A stretch of 64,000 nt of DNA from Actinoplanes sichuanensis (GTDB taxonomy: Bacteria; Actinomycetota; Actinomycetes; Mycobacteriales; Micromonosporaceae). Location: positions 7,068,001 through 7,132,000 of the forward strand of contig NZ_AP028461.1 of NCBI RefSeq assembly GCF_033097365.1, written 5' to 3'. Positions 17,201 through 23,907 of this stretch are shown one piece after another; position 1 is the stretch's first letter, and each line of letters begins with the position of its first letter. A model generated the notes under the pieces. It searched no databases and was not told the DNA's origin. It saw only the letters and a program-made list of their open reading frames with translations. A program made the translations under genes and the position numbers.

Positions 17201-17695
17201 ACCGTGCTCGCGGTCCGGTTCAGCCCGGACGGCAAGACCGTGATGACCGGCAGCTACGACCACACGGCGATGCTCTGGGACGTCACCGACCCGGCCGCGC
17301 CACGCCGGCTGACCACGCTCACCGGGCACGAGTACAAGGTCAGCGCGGTCGCGTTCAGTCAGGACGGGAAGACGGTGGCGACCGCCGAGGACGGCTCGTG
17401 GGCGATCCTGTGGGACGTGTCGCAGCCGGCCAAACCGGTGCAGCTGGCCCGGATGAAACTCGACCAGTACCACAGCCCGGTCGACATGCGGTTCAGCGGC
17501 GACGGGAACACCCTCGCCGTGGGCACCGACTACGGCTGGGACGGGCGGCTCACCCTCTGGGATCTCGGTGATCTCCACTCGTTGCGGACCGATCCGGCCG
17601 CGTTCGGCTGCACCATCACCAGCCGCGGCCTCACCCCGCAGGAGTGGGCACGCGAGATCCCGGAGCTGCCCTACCAGCTCACCTGCGCCCGCTGA
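14300..17695 (+). CDS. TIR domain - TM - coiled coil - WD40 repeat protein
   Basis: 1131 residues. Residues 1-~150 are a bacterial TIR domain: YNGFISYSHAADG is the first strand and box, RDQTGLSVTPALWSSIQRAI follows, and SPWVNREIEHW carries the Glu (E86) that lies where NAD-cleaving TIRs have their catalytic residue. A TM helix spans ~191-213, then ~210 residues of charged heptad sequence (QQQ/AEREKANAER) form a coiled coil with three 21-residue repeats. Residues ~470-1110 hold about twelve WD40 blades, many ending LWDxSxPAxP. TIR faces one side of the membrane and the long stalk with propeller probably the other, or both are cytoplasmic with the TM as a hairpin. The family is unstudied; sensing by the propeller with TIR output is inference. 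Confidence 0.88.
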   Translation: MTVSYNGFISYSHAADGRLAPAVQRGLHHLAKPWNRRRALWIFRDQTGLSVTPALWSSIQRAIDSSDYFVLMASPEAAQSPWVNREIEHWVATKSADRILPVVTDGEWKWDRRTRDFDESSTAVPPALRGVFDEEPLHLDLRWARDDRHPSLRHSRFRDAIAQLAAPMHGVTKDDLEGEDVRQHRRAGRLRWAAVTSLALLALLASGAGLFAFRNAAEANASAMEAVRQQQEATVQRGSAAKFADEAKRQQEMAERQEARARDAADEAQKQLTRADSAAARAVEQQRLAERQNALARESAREMRRQQERAEEQARIARQQQRLATAAGADARRQQEIAAEQERLAKAAGAEARRQEKIAAEQEKLATEAAAEARRQEKIAREQQARAEAAKADAEREKGNAEREKANAEREKANAEQQQRIAISRRLINEAKATLQDEPQTALRRGIAAQQIYPEAETRRAVANLIASTRYAGDIAGVASAVHGPGSLLITLSDAGVVSLWDTTDRADSTLLATIGAAGPLNNVMSLGPDGTVLALARDGVAELWDISVPARPSRIAALPEDRYFHSVALSPDGRILVTGDRTGSDGYATLWDISVRTSPRQLSTLTGSVSSGDDFVFSADGRTLVDSVNGTHIWDISTPARPIARATIPTGTAVSVFALAFSPSQPLLAIGNSLGDLDLYDLTNTAKPVRTAQLEYDPTTLMLSLTFSADGYLLASGDSDGRAILWQMGAYPRQIADMTGTGGIDSLTFSGDARTVVTVDSADTAVLWNTTEFAAPHKLSESQAHDDMLLAMSYGADGKSVTTVGADGVAVFWDVTDRQRPTRRHTLEVPGLGGWGPAAISPAGTVIAGSGAEDDVVVLTDVSDPANPTAVAGIRTAISSPGSLSFSPDGRTFTIGGSGKLEIWDVAGGTATRITTLTFTLSSVGDVAFSPDGRTMAVTAISTVSLWDISDRAAPRQLSVLNGHGSTVLAVRFSPDGKTVMTGSYDHTAMLWDVTDPAAPRRLTTLTGHEYKVSAVAFSQDGKTVATAEDGSWAILWDVSQPAKPVQLARMKLDQYHSPVDMRFSGDGNTLAVGTDYGWDGRLTLWDLGDLHSLRTDPAAFGCTITSRGLTPQEWAREIPELPYQLTCAR
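15281..15469. repeat. 63-bp tandem repeat in the coiled-coil region
   Basis: Three in-phase units encode GADARRQQEIAAEQERLAKA, GAEARRQEKIAAEQEKLATE and AAEARRQEKIAREQQARAEA, each plus a final Ala (21 residues, three heptads). The shorter EREK(A/G)NA repeats follow directly. The repeat sets the stalk length and may vary between strains. Confidence 0.7.
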
Positions 17696-17709
17696 CCATT
17701 GACCCGGCA

Positions 17710-17762
17710 CCCGGCGACGTCCAGGATGAGGTCGATCCTCATCGATACGTGACGTCGCCGGG
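17710..17762 (+). promoter_or_regulatory. Long perfect stem-loop before the peptidoglycan-binding gene
   Basis: CCCGGCGACGTC (17710-17721) pairs perfectly with GACGTCGCCGGG (17751-17762). A second small dyad, GATGAG/CTCATC, sits inside the loop. The 3' arm ends immediately before the SD (CAGGGAGAG) of the next gene at 17777. There is no T-run, so it may terminate the TIR transcript inefficiently, protect the downstream mRNA, or control its translation. Confidence 0.6.
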
Positions 17763-17776
17763 CAGGGAGAGTCATC

Positions 17777-18262
17777 ATGGCCAACGAGGGACAGCCGACA
17801 GTCGGTCCGGGCGCCGGCGGAGAAGCGGTGAGCCAGGCCCAACGCGCGCTGCGGCGGACCCCGGACACCACACTCGCGGTGGACGGGAAGTTCGGCCCCA
17901 AGACCGAGGCCGCGACCAAGGCCTTCCAGACCGCGGCCGGGCTGCCGGCCACCGGTGTCGTCGACGCCGCGACCTGGAAGGCACTGCCGGACGGCAACCC
18001 GATGCCGACCCTGCGCAACGGCTCCGAGGGCGACGCGGTCCGCAGCCTCCAGCAGGTCCTGACACTCGGCGCGGCCGGCCTGTGGGAGACCACCCCGCAG
18101 GGCACCGACGGGCATTTCGGCAAGAACACCGAGGCTGCGGTACGGGCGTTCCAGAGCTGGGCCGGCCTCGAGGCGGACGGGGTCGTCGGCCAGCAGACCT
18201 GGACCGCCCCGCCGCTGGCACTGGAGTTCGTGACGGGTCTGCAGCACACGGTTGCCGAGTGA
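17777..18262 (+). CDS. Double peptidoglycan-binding (PG_binding_1) domain protein without signal peptide
   Basis: 161 residues with two PG_binding_1 motifs: VSQAQRALRRTPDTTLAVDG...FGPKTEAATKAFQ and VRSLQQVLT...FGKNTEAAVRAFQSWAGLEADGVVG. No hydrophobic leader or lipobox is present, which is unusual for a cell-wall-binding protein. It may be exported by another route, or the fold may be reused in the cytoplasm. The SD AGGGAGAG precedes the ATG. It overlaps the next gene by TGATG. It follows the TIR/WD40 gene by 81 bp in the same direction, so a functional link is possible but not shown. Confidence 0.85.
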   Translation: MANEGQPTVGPGAGGEAVSQAQRALRRTPDTTLAVDGKFGPKTEAATKAFQTAAGLPATGVVDAATWKALPDGNPMPTLRNGSEGDAVRSLQQVLTLGAAGLWETTPQGTDGHFGKNTEAAVRAFQSWAGLEADGVVGQQTWTAPPLALEFVTGLQHTVAE

Positions 18263-18591
18263 TGGGCGAGCACCTGATCGACTTCGAGCGGGCCGAGGCC
18301 GTCACCCTGATGATCTATCCCCCGCCGCCGCCGAAGCTCGTCGTGTCCGGCTCGAAGCCGTGGGCGAACATGGAGGTCACGCTGCGGCCGCTGACCTACA
18401 TCCAGCAGCCGGAGTACTGGGGCATCCAGGTGGTCGGCAGCATGCCCGCGATCGGCCAGCCCGCCATCATGCCGTATGTGGTGGAGCTCGACCTGACCGG
18501 ACTGATCGGCACCCGCGGCGTCGAGGTGATCGGCGCCGACCACACCGAGCGCATCGACATCCCCACCGGAGGCGACGAGACGGCGGCCTGA
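18262..18591 (+). CDS. Small hypothetical protein coupled to the peptidoglycan-binding gene
   Basis: 109 residues starting MGEHLIDFERAEAVTLMIYP, with the ATG overlapping the previous stop (TGATG). It has five consecutive prolines near residues 20-24, then alternating hydrophobic residues typical of a small beta-sandwich (ANMEVTLRPLTYIQQPEYWG, YVVELDLTGLIGTRGVEVIG). No signal peptide, TM segment or Cys is present. I do not recognise the family. The tight coupling suggests it works with the peptidoglycan-binding protein as a pair. Confidence 0.7.
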   Translation: MGEHLIDFERAEAVTLMIYPPPPPKLVVSGSKPWANMEVTLRPLTYIQQPEYWGIQVVGSMPAIGQPAIMPYVVELDLTGLIGTRGVEVIGADHTERIDIPTGGDETAA

Positions 18592-18599
18592 CCGGCCGC

Positions 18600-18632
18600 T
18601 GTCAGTGCGGTGTTAGAGCGGTGTCAGCGGTC
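18600..18632 (+). promoter_or_regulatory. Three 11-bp direct repeats (TGTYAG...) before the DUF4097 gene
   Basis: TGTCAGTGCGG, TGTTAGAGCGG and TGTCAGCGGTC are directly adjacent at 18600, 18611 and 18622. An 11-bp period of direct repeats is the usual layout for OmpR/PhoB-family response regulators. The array is ~45 bp upstream of the DUF4097 start, where an activator would sit. No two-component pair is in the window. Confidence 0.5.
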
Positions 18633-18676
18633 GCGGTCATGGTCTGTGGGTCAACACGACACACCACAGGGAGACC

Positions 18677-19345
18677 ATGATGCAGACGTTCGACACCGCC
18701 GGCCCGATCACCGCGATCCTCGACATCCCGGCCGGACGGGTCGCGGTCACCGCCGCCGACGTCACCGAGACCACGGTGGAGGTACGGCCGGCCGACCCCA
18801 CCAGGAAACGTGACGTGCGGGCGGCCGAGCAGACCACGGTCGGGTACGCCGACGGGGTGCTGCGGATCGAGGCGGCCACCGCGAAGAACCAGATCTTCGG
18901 CAACTCCGGCTCGGTCGACGTGACCGTCCGGGTGCCCGCCGGGTCGCGGGTCGAAGGGCGGGCGGCGGCCGCCGAGTTCCGGGCCGCCGGCCGGCTCGGG
19001 GACCTCGTCTTCGACACCGCCCAGGGCCCGATCGTCGTCGAGGAGGCGGCGAGCGCGCGGATCGAGGTGGCCGCCGGTGACGTGTCGCTCGGGCGGCTCA
19101 CCGGCCCGGCCGAGATCACCGTCAGCAAAGGTGACATCCGGATCGCCGAGGCGGTGCGGGGCTCGGTGGTGCTGCGGGTCCGGGCCGGGGCGATCGAGAT
19201 CGGCGCCGCGGCGGGTGTCTCGGCCGTGCTGAACGCGGGTGTCTCGTACGGGCGCGTCGACAACCGCCTGAAGAACGACGGCACCGCCGACCTGGAGATC
19301 CACGCGACCAGCGACTACGGCGACATCGTGGCGCACAGTCGGTGA
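18677..19345 (+). CDS. DUF4097 family beta-strand repeat protein
   Basis: 222 residues. The sequence is an almost pure run of short beta strands with Gly/Asp turns (GRVAVTAADVTETTVEVRPA, SARIEVAAGDVSLGRL, GDIRIAEAVRGSVVLRVRAG), the DUF4097 pattern that forms a parallel beta-helix. There is no signal peptide, so it is cytoplasmic. A double ATG (18677, 18680) follows the SD GGGAGA. In actinomycetes this family is usually the first gene of an operon with a DrrA-type ABC transporter, as here. Its function is unknown. Confidence 0.85.
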   Translation: MMQTFDTAGPITAILDIPAGRVAVTAADVTETTVEVRPADPTRKRDVRAAEQTTVGYADGVLRIEAATAKNQIFGNSGSVDVTVRVPAGSRVEGRAAAAEFRAAGRLGDLVFDTAQGPIVVEEAASARIEVAAGDVSLGRLTGPAEITVSKGDIRIAEAVRGSVVLRVRAGAIEIGAAAGVSAVLNAGVSYGRVDNRLKNDGTADLEIHATSDYGDIVAHSR

Positions 19346-19355
19346 CGGGCCCGCG

Positions 19356-20015
19356 ATGTCGTATCCGATCCACGTCGAAGGGCTGGTCAAACGATATGGC
19401 GGGACGGTCGCGCTGGACGGCGTCGACCTCCGGGTGCCGGCCGGCAGCGTGGCCGGGGTACTCGGATCGGCCGGGTCCGGGAAGACCACCCTGATCCGGG
19501 TGCTGTCCGGGCTGACCGGCCCGGACGCCGGCCGGGTCGCGGTCCGGCGGGCGGGGGTGCTGCTGCTCGACGAACCCACCGCCGGGCTCGGCCCGCACGA
19601 CCGCGACCGGCGGTGGGACCAGATCCGCCGGACCGCCGGGGACGGCACCGCGGTGCTGCTCACCACCCGGTTGCCGGAGGAGGCCGGGCAGCTCGCCGAC
19701 CGGATGATCGCGCTCGACCGGGGGCGGGTGGTCGCCTCCGGCCGGGCCGGGGAGTTGCGACGACGGACCGGCGGCCGGATCCTGCAGGTGCGCGCGACGG
19801 TCGCCGCCGACGGTGCCGCGGTGGCCGCGATCCTGCACGAGATGACCGGGACGGTCCCGGCCCGCGACGACCGGACCGGCCTGCTCAGCGTGCCGGCCGG
19901 CGATCCGATGCTGATGTCGGCGCTGGTCCGGCGGCTGGACGCGGCCGACATCCCGGTCGACGAACTCGGCCTGCGGCTGCCCAGCCTGGACGAGGTGCTC
20001 AGATCGCTGCGGTGA
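19356..20015 (+). CDS. DrrA-like ABC ATPase with internal deletion, probably inactive
   Basis: 219 residues against about 300 for a DrrA-type ATPase. Walker A is present (LGSAGSGKTTLIRVLSGL). The text then jumps from GPDAGRVAVRRAG straight to Walker B (VLLLDEPTAGLGP). The Q-loop, helical domain and LSGGQ-type signature (about 75 residues) are missing, with the junction near 19545-19560. The H-loop position is Arg (LLTTRLPEEAGQLADR). The C-terminal DrrA-like domain is retained. The frame is intact, so a clean in-frame deletion is likely. No permease gene follows; the next gene is convergent and overlaps by 17 bp. ATP-driven transport is improbable. Confidence 0.8.
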   Translation: MSYPIHVEGLVKRYGGTVALDGVDLRVPAGSVAGVLGSAGSGKTTLIRVLSGLTGPDAGRVAVRRAGVLLLDEPTAGLGPHDRDRRWDQIRRTAGDGTAVLLTTRLPEEAGQLADRMIALDRGRVVASGRAGELRRRTGGRILQVRATVAADGAAVAAILHEMTGTVPARDDRTGLLSVPAGDPMLMSALVRRLDAADIPVDELGLRLPSLDEVLRSLR

Positions 20016-23000
20016 GCCGCCGCAACGCCTCCTCGCGAGGCAGACGCGCGCCCTCGTCGTACCGCTGCCGGAAGGTCTGGTCGCCGAGAACGGTGACCAG
20101 ACCGGCGACCAGGTCCCGCAGCACCGGCTCGCCCTGGTCGAAGGCGCCGCGGATCGCCTGGCTCCAGCCCAGCGCGGTCGCCGCGTCGCCCGGCCGGTCC
20201 TCCAGCGCGAGCAACTCACCGACCTGTTCGGCCGCCCAGGCGAGGCCGTTGCTCTGCGCGCGGGTGAGGTTCGGCCGGACCGCACGCGGCAGCAACTCGC
20301 GGGCACCGGCGGCGTCGCGCGCGGCGAGCCGGTTCATCATCCGGGTGCCGTCGATCAGATCAAGGGCCATCTCCTCGGGGTACGGCAGATCGCGCACCCG
20401 CGCCGACAGGCTGTCCAGGGTGCGCTCGGCCGCGGCGAGATCACCCGAGCGGCGCTGCCAGCCGGCCACCCCGAACAGCAGCGCCGCCTCCCGCCGCCGA
20501 CCCCACCGACCGGCGCGCTGCTGCATGGCCCGCAGATCGCGGTGCGCCCCGTCGAGGTCACCGGCCCGCATCCGCTCGCGCGCCAGCCGGTTGCGGGACC
20601 AGTACCGATAGTCCTCGGTGCCGAGTTCGGCGCTGATCGCGACGGCCCGTTCGAACGCGGCGATCGACACCGCGTACTCGCCGCGCAACGACGGCAGCCG
20701 GCCGATCGCGAGCAGGCTCATCACCAGACCCCACCGGTCGCCGGCCGCCTCGAAACCACGGACCGCCTCCTCCCGGGCCCGGGCGCCGCCGTCCAGATCG
20801 CCGTGCTCGACGAGGGTGAAGTTGTGGGCCCAGTTCGCGCTGGCCCGGGTCCACGGATCGGACGACGTCAGCGCCTGATCGAAATCGGCCTCGGGGGAGA
20901 ACGCCTGCTGGCAGATCCACAGCAGACGTGCCGGATGGACCTCCCGGGCGCGCAGCGTGGTCCGTACCAGAGCCAGGGCCTGATGGGCGCCGTCCGGCGC
21001 GATGTCGCCGAGGTCGCACAACGCGGCGAGGAACGTCTCCAGCTGGGCGTTCAGCCCCCGGTTGGCCCAATACCAGAACAGGGCCTTGATGAATCGGTAC
21101 GTCCGGACGGCGTCCCCGGCGTCCAGGACCATCCGCAGCGCGGCGGTGATGTTGTCGTGCTCGGTGTCCAGGACGGCGAACGCGGTCAGCTGCTCGCGGG
21201 TGCGCAGCAGCGGCTCCAGGCGCTCGACCAGCTCCAGGTGGTGATCGGCGAACCGGTCCGCGACGTCGTCGCCGGCCGCGGCCAGCTGCTGCGCGCCGTA
21301 CGCGCGGACGGTCTCCAGCATCCGGTAGCGGCCGCCGTGCTGCTGCACGATCGACTTCTCCACCAGCGCGTCCAGCACGTAGAGCACGTCCCGCTCCGGC
21401 AGGTCCCGATCGGCGCAGACCGCTTCCAGCGCGGCCGGGCCCGCCCCGCCCGGGAAGATCGACAGCCGCCGGGCCAGGATCCGCTCCGGCTCGTCGAGCA
21501 GGTCCCAGCTCCACTCGACCAGGGCGAGCAGGGTGCGCTGGCGCGGCATCGCCGTCCGGCTGCCCGAGGTCAGCAATCGGAACCGGTCATCGAGCCCACG
21601 GACGATCTGGTCCACAGCCATCGACCGCAGCTTCACCGCGGCCAGCTCCAACGCCAACGGCATCCCGTCGAGACGCCAGCAGATCTCCACCACCGCGTCG
21701 ACGGTCCGCTCGTCCAGGGTGAACCCGGGCCGGACCCCGGCGGCCCGGTCGACGAACAGACGCACCGCGGCGGCACCGGCGGCAGTGCCCAGATCGGGTT
21801 CCCCGGCGGGCAGCGCCAACGGCCCGAGATGGCACAGCGCCTCGCCGGTGATGGCCAGCGGCTCCCGGCTGGTGGCCAGGATCCGCAGCCGGGCCGACCG
21901 GCCGAGCAACTCGTCGGCGAGCCGGGCGGCCGCGTCCACCAGGTGCTCGCAGTTGTCCAGCATCAGCAGGGCGTCACCGACGTCGAGCAGTTCGACGAGC
22001 CGGTCGAGCGCCGACCGCGGCCCGCTGTCGTAGAGCCGGCCGTGCGCGGAGCCGACCACCCCGAGGACCGCGTCGGCCAGCTGCTCCGGGTCGGCGACAC
22101 CGGCCAGCGGCACGAACCACACCCGGCCCGGGTCGTGGGCCGGATCCCGCCGGGCCGCCTCCAGCGACAGCCGGGTCTTGCCCGCGCCGCCGGGTCCGAC
22201 GATCGTGACCAGGCGGGCAGTGCCCATCAGCCGGGCGATCCCGGCCAGCTCGTCCTCACGCCCGACGAAACTGGTGACCCCGGCCGGCAGGCGGCTCGCC
22301 GGGGCGGCCGGAGCGGTCGGCGCGACCGGGCGTTCGAGCTGCCCGCGCAGCAGCGACAGGTGTAGTTCACGCAGCTCCGGCGAGGGGTCGACGCCGAGTT
22401 CGTCGCCGAGGGCGGTCCGGATCCGCTCGTAGACGGCGAGCGCGTCGGACTGCCGACCGGCCGCGGTCAACGCCCGCATCCGCAGCATGGCGAGCCGTTC
22501 ACTGAGCGGCCGGTGCACGGCGGCGGCGCTCAGGTCGGCCAGGATCCGGCGGTAGCGGCCCAGTTCCAGCTCCGCCTCGAAACGGTCCTCGGCGGCACCG
22601 GTGCGCAGCTCCTCCAGGCGAGCCGCGGCGTTGCGGGCGAACGGGGCGTCCTGGACGTCGGAGAGCGCGCTGCTCTGCCACAGCCCGGCGGCCGCGCCGA
22701 GCGTGTCCGCGGCCTCCTCCAGGCGGCCGGCCGCCAACTCCCGGCGCCCCCGGGCGGCGAGCTCCTCGAACCGGTGGGCGTCCACATCGTCGGGACCGAT
22801 CGGCAGCCGGTAGCCACCCGCCGCGAAGTCCACCGTCGCCGTCGTGCCGAGCACCCGGCGCAGCCGGGAGACCAGGCCCTGCAACGCCGCCGCGGCACCG
22901 GCCGGGGTGTGCTCGCCCCACAGGTCGTCGATCAGCGTGTCGGCCTGAACCGGACGACCGGCGGCCAGTGCGAGCCGGGCCAGCAGCATCCGCAGCCGGG

Positions 23001-23070
23001 TGCCGGGAACGTCGACCGCAGCGCCGTCGTCCGAAGTGGCAGTCACCGGGCCCAGCAACACGACACGCAC
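19999..23070 (-). CDS. BTAD/AfsR-like transcriptional regulator with NB-ARC ATPase and TPR
   Basis: 1023 residues from GTG at 23070 (VRVVLLGPVTATSDDG). Domains in order: an OmpR-type winged helix (~1-95), a bacterial transcriptional activation domain (~100-250), a STAND/NB-ARC ATPase with P-loop VTIVGPGGAGKTRLSLEA and LLMLDNCEHLVDAAARLADE, and a long TPR-like C-terminus. This is the AfsR/SARP-like large regulator type that often controls secondary metabolism. Longer reading to 23469 only adds low-complexity residues. It lies 155 bp before the minus-strand arm of the putative biosynthetic cluster and may regulate it. Confidence 0.88.
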   Translation of the reverse strand: MRVVLLGPVTATSDDGAAVDVPGTRLRMLLARLALAAGRPVQADTLIDDLWGEHTPAGAAAALQGLVSRLRRVLGTTATVDFAAGGYRLPIGPDDVDAHRFEELAARGRRELAAGRLEEAADTLGAAAGLWQSSALSDVQDAPFARNAAARLEELRTGAAEDRFEAELELGRYRRILADLSAAAVHRPLSERLAMLRMRALTAAGRQSDALAVYERIRTALGDELGVDPSPELRELHLSLLRGQLERPVAPTAPAAPASRLPAGVTSFVGREDELAGIARLMGTARLVTIVGPGGAGKTRLSLEAARRDPAHDPGRVWFVPLAGVADPEQLADAVLGVVGSAHGRLYDSGPRSALDRLVELLDVGDALLMLDNCEHLVDAAARLADELLGRSARLRILATSREPLAITGEALCHLGPLALPAGEPDLGTAAGAAAVRLFVDRAAGVRPGFTLDERTVDAVVEICWRLDGMPLALELAAVKLRSMAVDQIVRGLDDRFRLLTSGSRTAMPRQRTLLALVEWSWDLLDEPERILARRLSIFPGGAGPAALEAVCADRDLPERDVLYVLDALVEKSIVQQHGGRYRMLETVRAYGAQQLAAAGDDVADRFADHHLELVERLEPLLRTREQLTAFAVLDTEHDNITAALRMVLDAGDAVRTYRFIKALFWYWANRGLNAQLETFLAALCDLGDIAPDGAHQALALVRTTLRAREVHPARLLWICQQAFSPEADFDQALTSSDPWTRASANWAHNFTLVEHGDLDGGARAREEAVRGFEAAGDRWGLVMSLLAIGRLPSLRGEYAVSIAAFERAVAISAELGTEDYRYWSRNRLARERMRAGDLDGAHRDLRAMQQRAGRWGRRREAALLFGVAGWQRRSGDLAAAERTLDSLSARVRDLPYPEEMALDLIDGTRMMNRLAARDAAGARELLPRAVRPNLTRAQSNGLAWAAEQVGELLALEDRPGDAATALGWSQAIRGAFDQGEPVLRDLVAGLVTVLGDQTFRQRYDEGARLPREEALRRLTAAI

Positions 23071-23225
23071 CGCAGCATGATCGCATGGCCCGACGGCCCG
23101 CCGGGGGCACGCGTCCACGGCCCCGGACGACCCGGTCGGAGGCCCGGTGCCGACACGGCCGCCACCGCGACCGGCACCGGGCCGTCCACCGTCGGCCGAC
23201 CCCGTTTCCGGCGGCCGACGGGTCA

Positions 23226-23837
23226 TCAGCGGGCGAGCAACTCCCGCAGCCGGTATTCGGCCTGCGTGCCGGACACCCGACCACCGTGGATCACGGTCAG
23301 GTCCTCGACGGCGCAGGCCGGTGGGGCGTGCCCGACCGCCGCGGCCAACACCGGATTGCGGTCGGCCCAGGTGAGCAGGGTGGCGGCCAGTTCCCGCTCG
23401 GCGGTCTCCGGGCCCGCGGCGGCGGCCAGCCGCCTGGTCGATCCCTGACGGTACGGCCAGAACGACCACACCTTGGTCTCGTCGATGAGCTGCTCGACCG
23501 GGTCGGACCGCAGATACCGCAACGCGATCTGGATCGAGTCGGTGCTGCCGTCACCGATCAGCTCGTCGACCATGCTGTGCCGGGCCCGGGACCCGGCCAC
23601 CTCGTAGAACGTGCTGCGGCAGCCCCGACCGTCGGCGGCCGTCAGGATGTTGCGCCAGGTCGGTTTCGGCGCCGGAACGGTTTCCAGCAGTCGTACCGCG
23701 GCCCGGTAGTAGATCAGTTTGGTCTGCCAGTGGTTCCGGCGGGACGACATGTTGCCGGAGAGCCGCTCCACCCATCGCGCCACGACGGTGGGGCCGAACT
23801 CCTGGAAGGTGACCGGATCGATTGGTGCCGTCGTCAT
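23226..23837 (-). CDS. Hypothetical protein with possible HTH segment, cluster-associated
   Basis: 203 residues from the ATG at 23837 (MTTAPIDPVTFQEFGPTVVA). It is mostly helical and rich in Trp/Arg (RWVERLSGNMSSRRNHWQTK). The stretch PTWRNILTAADGRGCRSTFY looks like the first helices of a TetR-type DNA-binding domain, but it is central rather than N-terminal. No signal peptide or TM is present. It follows the FAD monooxygenase gene on the same strand with a 70-bp gap, the same spacing as between that gene and the LAL regulator. I do not recognise the family; it could be regulatory or a cofactor-free enzyme. Confidence 0.7.
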   Translation of the reverse strand: MTTAPIDPVTFQEFGPTVVARWVERLSGNMSSRRNHWQTKLIYYRAAVRLLETVPAPKPTWRNILTAADGRGCRSTFYEVAGSRARHSMVDELIGDGSTDSIQIALRYLRSDPVEQLIDETKVWSFWPYRQGSTRRLAAAAGPETAERELAATLLTWADRNPVLAAAVGHAPPACAVEDLTVIHGGRVSGTQAEYRLRELLAR

Positions 23838-23907
23838 CGCCCTCAGTCCTTCTCGCTGGTCGTGCCTGCGTGCCAACGAGCCTGGCCGGATCACCGGAAC
23901 CGCACCA

